Of a stretch of 64,000 nt of DNA, positions 1 to 9,075 are shown in pieces; position 1 is the stretch's first letter, and each line of letters begins with the position of its first letter. The stretch is from Diatrype stigma (taxonomy: Eukaryota; Ascomycota; Sordariomycetes; Xylariales; Diatrypaceae): NCBI GenBank assembly GCA_022225965.2, contig JAKJXP020000056.1:186001-250000 (forward strand). The letters run 5' to 3'. Both the position numbers and the translations under genes were made by a program. The notes below the pieces were generated by a model. It was not told the origin of the DNA and made no database searches. It saw nothing but the letters and a program-made list of their open reading frames with translations.

Positions 1-1362
1 CCGGGCCAGCCCCCTTCTAGTACTGCTAGCCCCGGCCCGGGCAAGCGAGGGGTTGGCCGGCCTCCTGCTGGCGGTCCTGCTACTCCTCAGATCAACACAC
101 CGATGCCTTACGGTGGCCCTGGCGCATCTCCACAGGTCGCAAACCACCCAACTCCCGACCATAGAGCTATGCAACCGAACCCTGGCCCCCTCGTGAACAA
201 CGCGCTTGGCGATCTCGATGTCGAACGTCTTCCTGCTCACGTTAGGAAGATAAGGGATGATTGGTTTGTCATCTTCAACCAGGCTGTCCCACGCATGCTG
301 GATGTCGACCTGGTTCACACTCTTGTGCATGAAAGCGTCGTCTGCTGTGTTCGATTCAGCAATGATGGCAAGTACGTCGCGACCGGCTGCAACCGCTCCG
401 CTCAGATCTACGACGTGACCAGTGGAGAGAAGGTGTGCGTCTTGCAGGACGAAAATGTCGACGTGTCGGGTGACCTGTATATCCGTAGCGTCTGCTTTAG
501 CCCCGACGGCAAGTACCTGGCTACGGGCGCTGAAGACAAGCTTATTCGCGTAAGTTTCTTGCTTATTCGGCAAACACGGTTCACAGTCGACGACTAACAT
601 ATGTGATAGGTATGGGACATCCAAACTCGCACGATTCGCAATACCTTCGCTGGCCATGAGCAAGACATCTACTCGCTAGATTTTGCTCGTGATGGCCGAA
701 CCATCGCTTCCGGTAGCGGTGATAGGACCGTGCGCCTTTGGGACATTGAATCTGGTCAACCGCTGATGACGCTCAGCATAGAAGATGGTGTGACTACCGT
801 CGCCATCTCCCCAGATACCAAATATGTTGCTGCCGGCTCGCTTGATAAGAGTGTGCGTGTCTGGGACATCCACCAAGGGTATCTTCTGGAGCGTCTCGAG
901 GGCCCTGATGGACACAAAGACAGTGTATACTCAGTGGCGTTCTCTCCCAATGGCAAAGACCTTGTCAGCGGCAGTTTGGACAAGACGATCAAAATGTGGG
1001 AGCTGGCGTCTCCTAGGGGCATGCAAAACCCAGGTCCCAAAGCTGGTAGATGCGTCAAGACGTTTGAAGGACATAGGGTATGTTTTGATCTAAAAACCCT
1101 GCCGTTGTGCCACTTGGAATATCACTAACCAAATCAGGATTTCGTTCTTTCGGTTGCCCTTACGCCTGATGCCAACTGGGTCATGTCCGGCTCCAAGGAC
1201 CGCGGTGTACAATTCTGGGATCCCAGGACCGGATATACTCAGCTCATGTTGCAAGGCCACAAGAACTCGGTCATATCCGTGGCGCCTAGCCCCAGTGGAA
1301 CATACTTCGCGACCGGTTCGGGCGACATGAGGGCCCGCATCTGGTCTTATAGATCGCTTTAA
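1..1362 (+). CDS. TUP1: Tup1/RCO-1 general transcriptional corepressor, 3' part (partial at left edge)
   Basis: This is the C-terminal part of the WD40 corepressor that works with Ssn6/Cyc8 in the nucleus and is recruited by DNA-binding proteins to silence many genes. Exons are 1-549, 610-1077 and 1138-1362. Both introns are phase 0, with GTAAGT or GTATGT donors, CTAAC branch points and TAG or CAG acceptors. The frame is open to base 1, so the start lies outside the window. About 413 residues are visible: a Pro/Gly-rich linker with a GRPPAGGP segment, then seven WD40 repeats. These include [20 protein letters not shown] across the first junction, and the last ends in ARIWSYRSL before TAA at 1360-1362. 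The N-terminal tetramerisation and Ssn6-binding helix is outside the window. The seven-blade count and the sequence fit Tup1 rather than a generic WD40 protein. Confidence 0.93.
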
Positions 1363-2001
1363 AAGAAGGGTTGGATTTGATTAGAACGGAGCTATGTTAA
1401 GATACGATAATGGTCTTGGTAGCTACCCTAACGCGCCACGAGCTTTTCTTCTCATGGTCGGGGTTTTCCCACCAAAGACCTCGTGCGCGAGAAGGCAATA
1501 GCGAAGCCAGTCAGGGTTTGCGGTATTGGGGATCCTCCCATGGACTACTGCTATCCGTGGGGGTTCCCCAGAGAAGACGGCGTTTTTAGGAAGGCAAGTT
1601 CAAAGGGGTCGTATACGTCCCGTGTCTTGAACAAGAAGAAAGCCTGCAAGGAAATTACTCTGTAGTGTATTGATGTGAAACTTTTTAACAATTCAACACG
1701 CCCCAAAGAAACATTTTCGATCCTACTTGTAGCAAGCAACCTTGGTGTATTGTGACTGCTTCTTACAACGTTGAATGCTGCGGCGGATATGGCGAACTGC
1801 AGAAGTTGGCGTCGTACATAGTAAATGCGGGCTTCCACGTTGTCACCCTGTTGGGTCCGCAATCATACCTAGATAGATAGCTAGTGAGGAAGTCGAAATG
1901 GGTTACTAGCACGTGGCTAATAGCTGAGATGTCCACTTCATCCCCTACGTCTCGTTAAGGTCGAGACCTCTACTTAAGCTGGATTACGAGCGAAACATCT
2001 C
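1363..2001. other. Intergenic: TUP1 3' flank and 5S rRNA upstream region
   Basis: No supportable ORF is present. The right end is the 5' flank of the 5S gene. An A/T-rich TACTTAAG stands about 25-31 bp upstream of the 5S start, roughly where Neurospora 5S genes carry a TATA-like element (known from that system; inferred here). Confidence 0.5.
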
Positions 2002-2120
2002 ACATACGACCATAGGATCTAGAAAACTCGGGATCCCGTCCGCTCTCCCCTAGATAAACTGGATACCGCCGGGTCAGTAGTTGGGTCGGTGACGACCAGC
2101 GAATCCCCGGTGTTGTATGT
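2002..2120 (+). rRNA. 5S ribosomal RNA (variant isotype)
   Basis: This is a 119-nt Pol III gene. It begins ACATACGACCATAGG and ends GTTGTATGT, and these ends pair as the 9-bp closing helix I. The internal control region is recognisable as GTAGTTGGGT...GACGACCAGCGAATCCC. It differs from the classical Neurospora-type sequence at many stem positions, but the changes compensate. Helix II GGATCTAG pairs with CTGGATACC around one bulge. Helix III is GGGA/TCCC. Helix IV is CCGGG/CCCGG. In helix V the usual G and C are exchanged on both strands (GGGTCGGTGACGACC). It therefore looks like a functional, structurally maintained isotype and not a decayed copy. Dispersed single 5S genes are usual in filamentous ascomycetes. 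It lies about 90 bp from the stop codon of the convergent RMP1 gene. Confidence 0.9.
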
Positions 2121-2151
2121 TTTGATGTTCTTTTTTCTTCTTTTTCTTTTT
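2120..2151 (+). terminator. Pol III oligo-T terminator of the 5S gene
   Basis: T runs of 4 (2120-2123), 6 (2131-2136), 5 (2141-2145) and 5 (2147-2151) follow directly on the 5S 3' end, as expected for RNA polymerase III termination. Confidence 0.75.
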
Positions 2152-2211
2152 GGTCTTCGTTTGATTATTATTTCCCTTACCTTTGCTCTACGTGATAGCT
2201 ATTTTCCAGCC

Positions 2212-3451
2212 TCAGAAGAGCCCCTTGAACAAGTCGTCGAACTCGTCCCCCTTCTTTGCCTTCTTCTTATTCTTCGCTTTCTTAGCTGGCCTCAGCCCAT
2301 CCCCCGCCTCCGGCCCCGTGTCTTCCTTTGCCGCCGCCAGCGCAGATGCTGGTTTTATCCTACCTTTCACCGGTTGTTCCTTAGGAGTGAAAGTAGCCTC
2401 CGTAGAGCCGGAGCGGGGCCCGGCACTGGCTCTGGCTCCGGATTCTTCCGTTTGATCTTTCCTGCGCCGCTTCTCCTTCTCCGGCTCCTGCCCTTCCTTC
2501 TCTTGATGTTCCGCCTGCGCTTTCTTCCGGCCCTTCTTGCGCCTCTCGCTATCCTCCCTGTCCCTCTCCGCCTTCGCGACTGCCTCTCGTGACACCACTG
2601 CCCCTCCCAACACTGCTCCGCTCCCCGAAGTCGCAGCAGCACCGGAAGCCTCAGACGCGGTTGGGCGTAATACTGCGGGAGCTCCCACGACGGTTCGCTG
2701 TGGTAGTTCGACCGCCGGCGCCGCTATCCCGACCAGCTGCGTGCACGCGGTGCTCACCTGCGCTAGCACGCCCAGCAGCACGACACCGAGAGTCGCGAAC
2801 TGGTTGTCTGCCGCGAGCTGGGAGAAGGCGCTGTGGATCTTCTGGTTAGCTAACTTGCTTGCTTGCAAGCAGAGTAGAATAGTCACTGCAATGGATGGTA
2901 GGAGGAACTGGTATGGTATATGATATGATATAACATGATACGGCATAGAGAAAGAATAAAATGAAACAACTAGGAAAAACGTACAGATAGCACTTCGGCA
3001 CCAGCGCATCCCGGAGCCACGTCGCGCGCACGTCGGCGGCCGCCGCCTCGGCACTGCTAGCTACTGCTACACCGTCTTCTTCTTCCTCCCCGAGTTTGCG
3101 CTTCTTCTCTTTCTTCTTCTTCGTCTTGGTCGCGCCGCTGCCCGAAGACGAAGACGAGGCGAGCTTGGCCTCCTTGACGGCGGCGCGGTCCAGCTCGTCG
3201 ACCAGCTTGCTCGCGTGGCGCCGCAGCATGCCGAAGGCGCCCCACCACCGCGCCCCGCGGTGCTGGTTCCGGTTGCGGTGGTGGAAGCCGGCGAGGAGCG
3301 GCTGCAGCGGGGCTAGCTGGTCTAGGGCCTGCTTGTATTTGTTGTTGCTGTTGCTTCCGTCCGCTGCCGCCATTGCACGACCGCCTCCGCCTCCGCCGCC
3401 GCCGCCGCCGCCGCCGCTGCTATTATTGCTGTAGAGGGCGGTAGTGGCCAT
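2212..3451 (-). CDS. RMP1: RNase MRP subunit Rmp1-like protein
   Basis: Probable protein subunit of RNase MRP, the nucleolar ribonucleoprotein that cuts pre-rRNA in ITS1. Exons on the minus strand are 3451-2985 and 2830-2212, giving 361 aa. The 154-bp intron (2831-2984) has a GTACGT donor; the CACAG acceptor restores the frame and joins CYL to AFSQLAADNQF. The start is the ATG at 3451, since the in-frame codon 21 bp upstream is only TTG. The N-terminus carries a poly-Gly run. The family signature HHRNRNQHRGARWW lies near residues 60-75, followed by a Leu-rich helical region and AFSQLAADNQFATLGVVLLG around residues 155-175. The C-terminal half is Lys/Glu-rich and low complexity and ends KKAKKGDEFDDLFKGLF. 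Family assignment rests on the HRNxNQHR...WW motif. The neighbouring 5S gene is convergent, so the 3' UTR probably overlaps it antisense. Confidence 0.82.
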
Positions 3452-6400
3452 GGGGTATGTATCACATGGCAAGACCGGATGAGATTAGGTGGGTGAATAG
3501 CTGTGCACAGGGTAATGGGGAGATTATAAAATGAGGAAGGGAGAGGAGGAAAGTCAGGGGAAAAGGGGAAAAGGTCAAGACGCACGATATGTGATGTGAT
3601 CAGTGGATGGATGGATGCAATACCTACGAAGTTGAGAAAACTGGGCTATTTGGCTATGTACGAAAGTACTTTGTACCTAGTTGCTGCTAGTGGGCCTTGC
3701 ATGATGCTAAGACTTTAGGGTAGTGGGGGTCTGAAAATAATGGGGCCGGGTGCATGTATTAGTGCAAATGCTCGAAAGCAGTCAGGGGGGGGCGGCCGTC
3801 GGCCGTCAGCCGTCAGTATAATACTCCCGAGGTCGATCATGGATTTTGGTTCTCTGGTTATTAGAATGCTTATTTCTGGCCAAATTAAATATATAATCAA
3901 CTCAGAGCATCGCGATGAGAACTCGCATTGGGTTCCTGGAACACTATATTTCTTCGTGTTTCAGAAAGTCACCAGCCCTCATCCGGCCCTCGAAATTAGC
4001 TCCTTGCACTCGGCCGGCGTCCTCTCGATCCCGTTGAGCGACTCAGGGCCCATGGACGTCTTGATAGACTTGAGGATCTCGACACAATAGTTGTCCGGCC
4101 AGTCGTGGCTCCTGTTTAGCATCTTGTGTGAGTATTACGCGCTCTTGCAAACAATCCGTGTGCTGCATAGTAAAGGATACCGATTGGTGAATAGAAAATT
4201 GCTTTGTTTCAACAGGGTAATAGTTACCGGATGTCATTCCTCGAGCAAAGATCTCTCTATGAAGATGTGTTCCTTGGTTTTTCATGAACAGCCTATCAGT
4301 TCGTCCCGGAATCTCCAGACTAGGGCTGGGGACCCCGGACCACAGACCACAGACCCCAAGTCCCTATGGCACGTAAGGGGAAGTTCACTACGCCGCTACC
4401 GCACCTATCGAGAGCCGGGACGAATTGGACGGCCCCAAAGAATGTAGCTGCATTTTAGACATAGAGGAGTGCATAGTGTTACATGGCCCAATACATACAA
4501 AGCCAGACTTCGTAGGCCTCGCCGAACCTCTCTGTGGCATTCTTTACCAAGCAGGTAGCTGGCTGTCTCTGAAATCCCTGCTGCCCTGCCCGTCTACGAT
4601 GTCGTGTCATATATCGACCAGGGACTCCCTGCTGCCAACAACTGCAGTGAAGATATCAAACGTATTTCAAAGATTCATGACTCATTCTATGTATCATATA
4701 CGTTCTTCTCGCTGGCCTTGGATCTGAATGGGTAGGTTGGGTTATGAAACTGAATACTCTTCCTCCTTACAGTATTCCTCCCCGGGCTTCAAAATTCCAG
4801 CTAGAATAAGTTACCGGTACTGTGCCACAGGAGAGCAGAATAGCATTAATAAAAGCAGGTGGAATCTGTTTGCCTCATGTCTACCAGTTAACCGTAAGAT
4901 CTTCTGGTTCCTCCAGATGACATATCATGATATCACTTTCTTGGAAGGGATAAGGAACAACTTTCGATGCTTCATAGTATTGCTATGGAAATGAAGTAAC
5001 CAACCTGGCAATTGAATATCGTTTTGTATAGTTTCTACCAGCTGGCTTAAGGCTGCAAGTATGGATTTACTTTGTACATGTCTAATACCTTTTTATGTTG
5101 AACCAGCGAAATGCATCATTTACCCCCTTCTTACTTCGATTTAAGCATAGTTAAGAGGTTTATGCTTCATTGTTACCTAGTTACAGTACAGTGTCCTTCT
5201 GGACTTTGGGTACTTAAGTCGCAATAATGTACTATTTCTCAAGATTCACTTCCACATATGCCATAGTGGCGTGGTGTGGTCAAGTGCTTAGGATGAAGCA
5301 GGCCCTCGTAGTAAGAGCGGCCTGGCCCTCTTGGATCGCATAGTCTAGTCACTTTATTGAAGGTCCTAGATTAGATTTTGGGTACCACGGTATTGGTGAA
5401 ACCGCTGGCCTTGTAGCTTATAAGATAAAACATTGGGCATTAATGGTTATTATTAACGGTGCTGAGTTCGAACCTACGCTGCAAAGAGAAGTTTCCAGTG
5501 TAGTTGAACTCAATAATCGTTTCAGGTTCGGTATGAACAGCGAAACTTTTCAGTTTTGTCGACTAGAAAGTAGCTCACCTGCAACCTGTGTTGGATCTCA
5601 AGATGCCCACTTAAGAGGTTTGAGCTGAATGGTGGATTGTTAGGATTCACGATACAATCAAACACCCAACAATTTCGCATTGATTTCACGAGCAGCCCCC
5701 TCTTAGACGATTTATTTCAACGTAAGAGTTCGAGTTGCCCTTCAGGGGGTGCTGGGACGGTAGCCACTTACAACGCCTCACGTAACCATAGCCTGGTAGG
5801 TATTATTACTGGCAACCAACCGATTTGCTTGTTAGGGGCAGGGCAAGCACATAAAACCAAGATCACTCCAGGATAGAAGTAGCCGCCCTCGTTGAGTCCA
5901 AGATAACCCCCAACCGTGACCCGTTTATAGTACAACCCTCTCAGGAGCCCCCTTGTTCGCTAGTCGTTAAGCCGTTCGTCCGCTCGCTCCGTCAGCAGGA
6001 ACTGGCGTTCGTTGTTGATACCGTCGCGTGTATCGAAACGCGCGCGCCCATGTACGGAGACGAGTGGGAGTGAAGTCGGGTAGGAAGGGTGTAGCAGCTG
6101 AGCAGCAAAGGTTTCTACTCAACGCACACATACATCTATGCATGATTCCTACTCAAGCAAGTAGTTTGTGTCCTCCAAAATATGTCAACTTAGCCAACTG
6201 TGTAAGGAGTTACCCATGTACCAATCTAATGGTGTATAACTTGTTGCTGGGTAACACGCGTAGTTGGCATATCTTGCCATGCTTCCCAGAACGAAAACGC
6301 CTCCCGCTCTGGTTCAGCCGTTGCTTGCCCTCTCCAGCCCCAGAATCCCGAGTGCATAACCAAACCCTAACGCCATTGCTTTCATAGTAGCGGCATGCCA

Positions 6401-6785
6401 TATTCCCTCAAGACGCAGACAGCACTTGGGATGAGCAGCAAGCAACTCGCATCTTGGTGAAGTTATATATATCACTATGTTTGTTGCAGAAGACATGACA
6501 TGGTTGACAGAAGTTCCAGCAAGTCTTATAGAACCACGAAAAAGCCCCCCAATGCACCAAAACTCCTCGCGATGAAGACCCATTTCAGACGTCAGCATCT
6601 AGAAACTCAACAGAGTCATATCAGATATTTCATGATGCGTATGCGTATATCTACATGGATACGCATGAGGAATCATCCTCGTCTTCCGGATGAGGAGTCC
6701 TTGGATATAATTGCCTGCTCGAGACTCAAGTTATTGATCTCCAACTAGGCGCTACCAGCCAACCTTCCCACTGGTCGGCTCTCTG
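3452..6785. other. Intergenic, about 3.3 kb, no supportable gene
   Basis: This lies between the divergent side of RMP1 and the 3' end of the SAT4-like kinase. It holds only short ORFs (118 aa or less) on both strands with no recognisable motif, start context or intron signals. A short G run (around 3785) and the RMP1 5' flank are the only visible structures. No tRNA or transposon remnant could be recognised. Confidence 0.5.
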
Positions 6786-8360
6786 TTACAGACCTTCCTC
6801 GCCAGCCTTGCAGAGTTTTATCTCTCGGCCCCACTCGGACTTGAGGACTTGGGAGGCTGTGATGCGCCGAGAAGGATTAGGATCTAGAATCGAGTAGATC
6901 ACGTTACGGCACCGCGCCTTTTGTACCCTGCCGTTAGTATCATGGTACTTTGGAAACTGGGCTTCCCGTAGAGTACTCACACGATGCAACGATTCGATCG
7001 GGCCGTATCCCTCCTCGTCCCGACGACCATCCAAATAACGCTGGTAAAATTCATCCTCTTCTTTCTTAGCAACGCGCCAGAGATGTCTTCCCGTGCGCAT
7101 TGCCATGTAGATCACACCGCAAGCCCAAACGTCAACGGCCCGGGCATCAAACTCCCTGTCGACGTATTCCTCAGGCGCAATATACGGGGCAGATCCACAC
7201 AGTCCCGACACCATGTGTGCATCGTTCTCCCACGCCATGCGGAAGCATTCGCCGTTGCCAAAATCCGTAATCTTCAACGCACCGTGGGTAGTCAAGAGTA
7301 GGTTCTCCGGTTTTAGGTCGCGGTGCGCAACACCCATCTCGTGCATATACTCTACACCTCGCATCATCTGTTTGAAGAAGCAGTCGGCCTCCACAACTTC
7401 CAGTTTAGTGGCTGTTAATATAAGCGTGTAGAGGTCACCGCCTGAGCAGTATTCCATGACTTCGCAGTAGTCGCCCTTAGTATCCTTCAAGAGGTCTAAT
7501 GTATGGATGACGTTGGGGTGGCGAAGGGAAGAAGAAATACAGAATTCCGCTGTGAGGCGTTTGCTGTACTTCTTCTCGCTTTCCTCGGGCCGGCGACGGA
7601 ACTCCTTGACGGCGAAGAGTTTCTCGCCTGTTTCTACTTTCTTGTGAGATATTCTCACAATACCAAACGCACCCCGACCCACCACTTCCTGACATTTTCC
7701 ATACTTTTCTACGAGGGTGGTGCTCGCATTGGGCCCTCCTCTTTTGTCATTGGCCATAGAATCCTTTTCCTGTCTCAAAGTATCTACCCAGTTAGAGACC
7801 AAGGAAAGGTCGGCTGCAGGCGCCTCATCTTGCTTCTTGCCAAGAAGAGTCTTCCACATATCGGACAATTTTTCTTGCCGCTTAGCACCCTTTAGATGAT
7901 GTTCGTGACCACCGGGAACATCCGAGTTAACGACATATCTCTGGTGAGTGGATACGACTTTTGTGGCTACAGCTTGGTCGGCTGAAGAGGGGTTGCGGCT
8001 GGGAACAGTTGCGCGGACGGGTGTGCCGGTACCATTGGTCGTGGCGGCGTTGGCGGCGGCGGCAGCAGCAGCAGCCGCGGGAGCCGGAGTTGGACGTCTA
8101 CTGGAAGGTTGCGACAAATCGGCGACTGATTGTTTGGGGGGCTCGTCCTTGTTGGAAAACATCCTGGTCAAACGGTTCTTGATTGAGGCCTTCTCCGGCT
8201 GCTTCGGGGTAGCCTCGGGGGCGAGAAGGCCATTGATAGGCTGCGTTGGCTGGCCATTCTGGGGTCTTGAGCTGGGCGATTTCGTAGAAAGCTCTACCGA
8301 TTTGATAGAAGATTTCGCAGACGCATTGGGCGTAACTATCGGTTCAGAACCCGTCGACAT
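6786..8360 (-). CDS. SAT4: Ser/Thr protein kinase of the Sat4/Hal4-Hal5-Npr1 family
   Basis: Fungal-specific kinase family; in yeast Sat4/Hal4 and Hal5 stabilise plasma-membrane K+ and nutrient transporters and promote salt tolerance (known for the family; substrate here inferred). Exons are 8360-6981 and 6917-6786, 503 aa. The 63-bp intron (6918-6980) runs from GTGAGT to an AAAAG acceptor, joining IESLHR to ARCRNVIYS. The start MSTGSEPI at 8360 is chosen because upstream in-frame sequence is low-complexity Pro/His/Tyr. Residues 1-215 are Ser/Pro/Ala-rich with a poly-Ala run. The kinase domain spans about 220-490: GRGAFG loop at about 228, AVKEF lysine at about 252, HRDLKPENLLL, DFGNGECF, and the family-typical CGSAPYIAPEEY with DVWACGVIYMAM. 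The tail ends WGREIKLCKAGEEGL. Because the intron is a multiple of 3 and has no stop, intron retention would insert 21 residues. Confidence 0.88.
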   Translation of the reverse strand: MSTGSEPIVTPNASAKSSIKSVELSTKSPSSRPQNGQPTQPINGLLAPEATPKQPEKASIKNRLTRMFSNKDEPPKQSVADLSQPSSRRPTPAPAAAAAAAAANAATTNGTGTPVRATVPSRNPSSADQAVATKVVSTHQRYVVNSDVPGGHEHHLKGAKRQEKLSDMWKTLLGKKQDEAPAADLSLVSNWVDTLRQEKDSMANDKRGGPNASTTLVEKYGKCQEVVGRGAFGIVRISHKKVETGEKLFAVKEFRRRPEESEKKYSKRLTAEFCISSSLRHPNVIHTLDLLKDTKGDYCEVMEYCSGGDLYTLILTATKLEVVEADCFFKQMMRGVEYMHEMGVAHRDLKPENLLLTTHGALKITDFGNGECFRMAWENDAHMVSGLCGSAPYIAPEEYVDREFDARAVDVWACGVIYMAMRTGRHLWRVAKKEEDEFYQRYLDGRRDEEGYGPIESLHRVSTLREAQFPKYHDTNGRVQKARCRNVIYSILDPNPSRRITASQVLKSEWGREIKLCKAGEEGL

Positions 8361-8542
8361 TTCCGGAAGAAGTGTCAAGAGGTCAAGTTGGAAAGTCGAG
8401 GTGGCGGAAGTTCGGATGCAAAAGTCGAATTTCGATTTGGCGCTCAGGGAACCAGGTTCGGAGATAGTGGGGCGACAGCGATAATGACGCTCGACCAAGC
8501 GAACCGGAGCGGAGGCGAGAGTTGGTTGCAGGTGGTGGGTGG

Positions 8543-8625
8543 TGCTAGGTGGTGCTGGGTTATGGTAGTAGTGGTGGTATTGGTAGAACGGTGGTGGTGG
8601 TGGTAGTAGTGGTGGTGGTGGTAGG
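8543..8625. repeat. GGT-rich simple repeat upstream of the SAT4-like kinase
   Basis: Imperfect GGT/GGTA trinucleotide runs. On the transcribed (minus) strand they are ACC-rich and may form part of a long 5' UTR. They also account for the low-complexity Pro/Tyr/His peptide upstream of the chosen start. Confidence 0.7.
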
Positions 8626-8980
8626 CGGCGAAAGATCGCCGGGTGGGCTAAGCCCAAATGCTGGCGGCTCGAATGGCGAAATGCAAAACGGCAAGAGGAA
8701 CCTTTCTAGGCGGTCTTGTGGAAGGGAGAAGGGGGAGAGAAGAGAAGGAGAGGAGGGAGAAGAAGACAAGCGGGACGAGTTAAATTTGTACAATGTCGTA
8801 ACAGGGAATTAAACTTGGATGAGAAAAGTGTAGCGTAGCGTAGTGTAGTGTAAGTACAGTACGGTAACGGTAGGCAGGTATGTAGTGAGGTATGATAGTG
8901 CGTATGAGGATGTGGGGAGGGCAGACCAGAGGGGCCTGCCACTGTGTATTGGAGGAGTGTATTGTACCGCGGTTCGTTGC

Positions 8981-9075
8981 GGTGCTGGAGTGCCGGAGTG
9001 CTGGATGCTGGAGTGCTAATTAAAGTGCTGGAGGGACCGCTGGAGTGCTGCAGCGCTGGAGGGGTGGAGGGGTGG
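8981..9075. repeat. Degenerate tandem repeat of a GTGCTGGAG-type unit
   Basis: Eight or more imperfect copies of GTGCTGGAG/GTGCCGGAG occur, interrupted once by TAATTAAA. They sit in the far upstream region of the SAT4-like kinase. No coding potential is evident. Confidence 0.65.

Noticed and set aside
1483..1862. Short overlapping ORFs after TUP1
   Set aside because: 60 and 103 aa, no motif, and in the TUP1 3' flank; consistent with chance.
7948..8484. 178-aa ORF on the plus strand
   Set aside because: Antisense to the SAT4-like N-terminal coding region; no motif.
8560..8657. N-terminal extension of the SAT4-like kinase to position 8657
   Set aside because: The peptide is Pro/His/Tyr low complexity derived from a GGT repeat, and MSTGSEPI at 8360 is a natural start.
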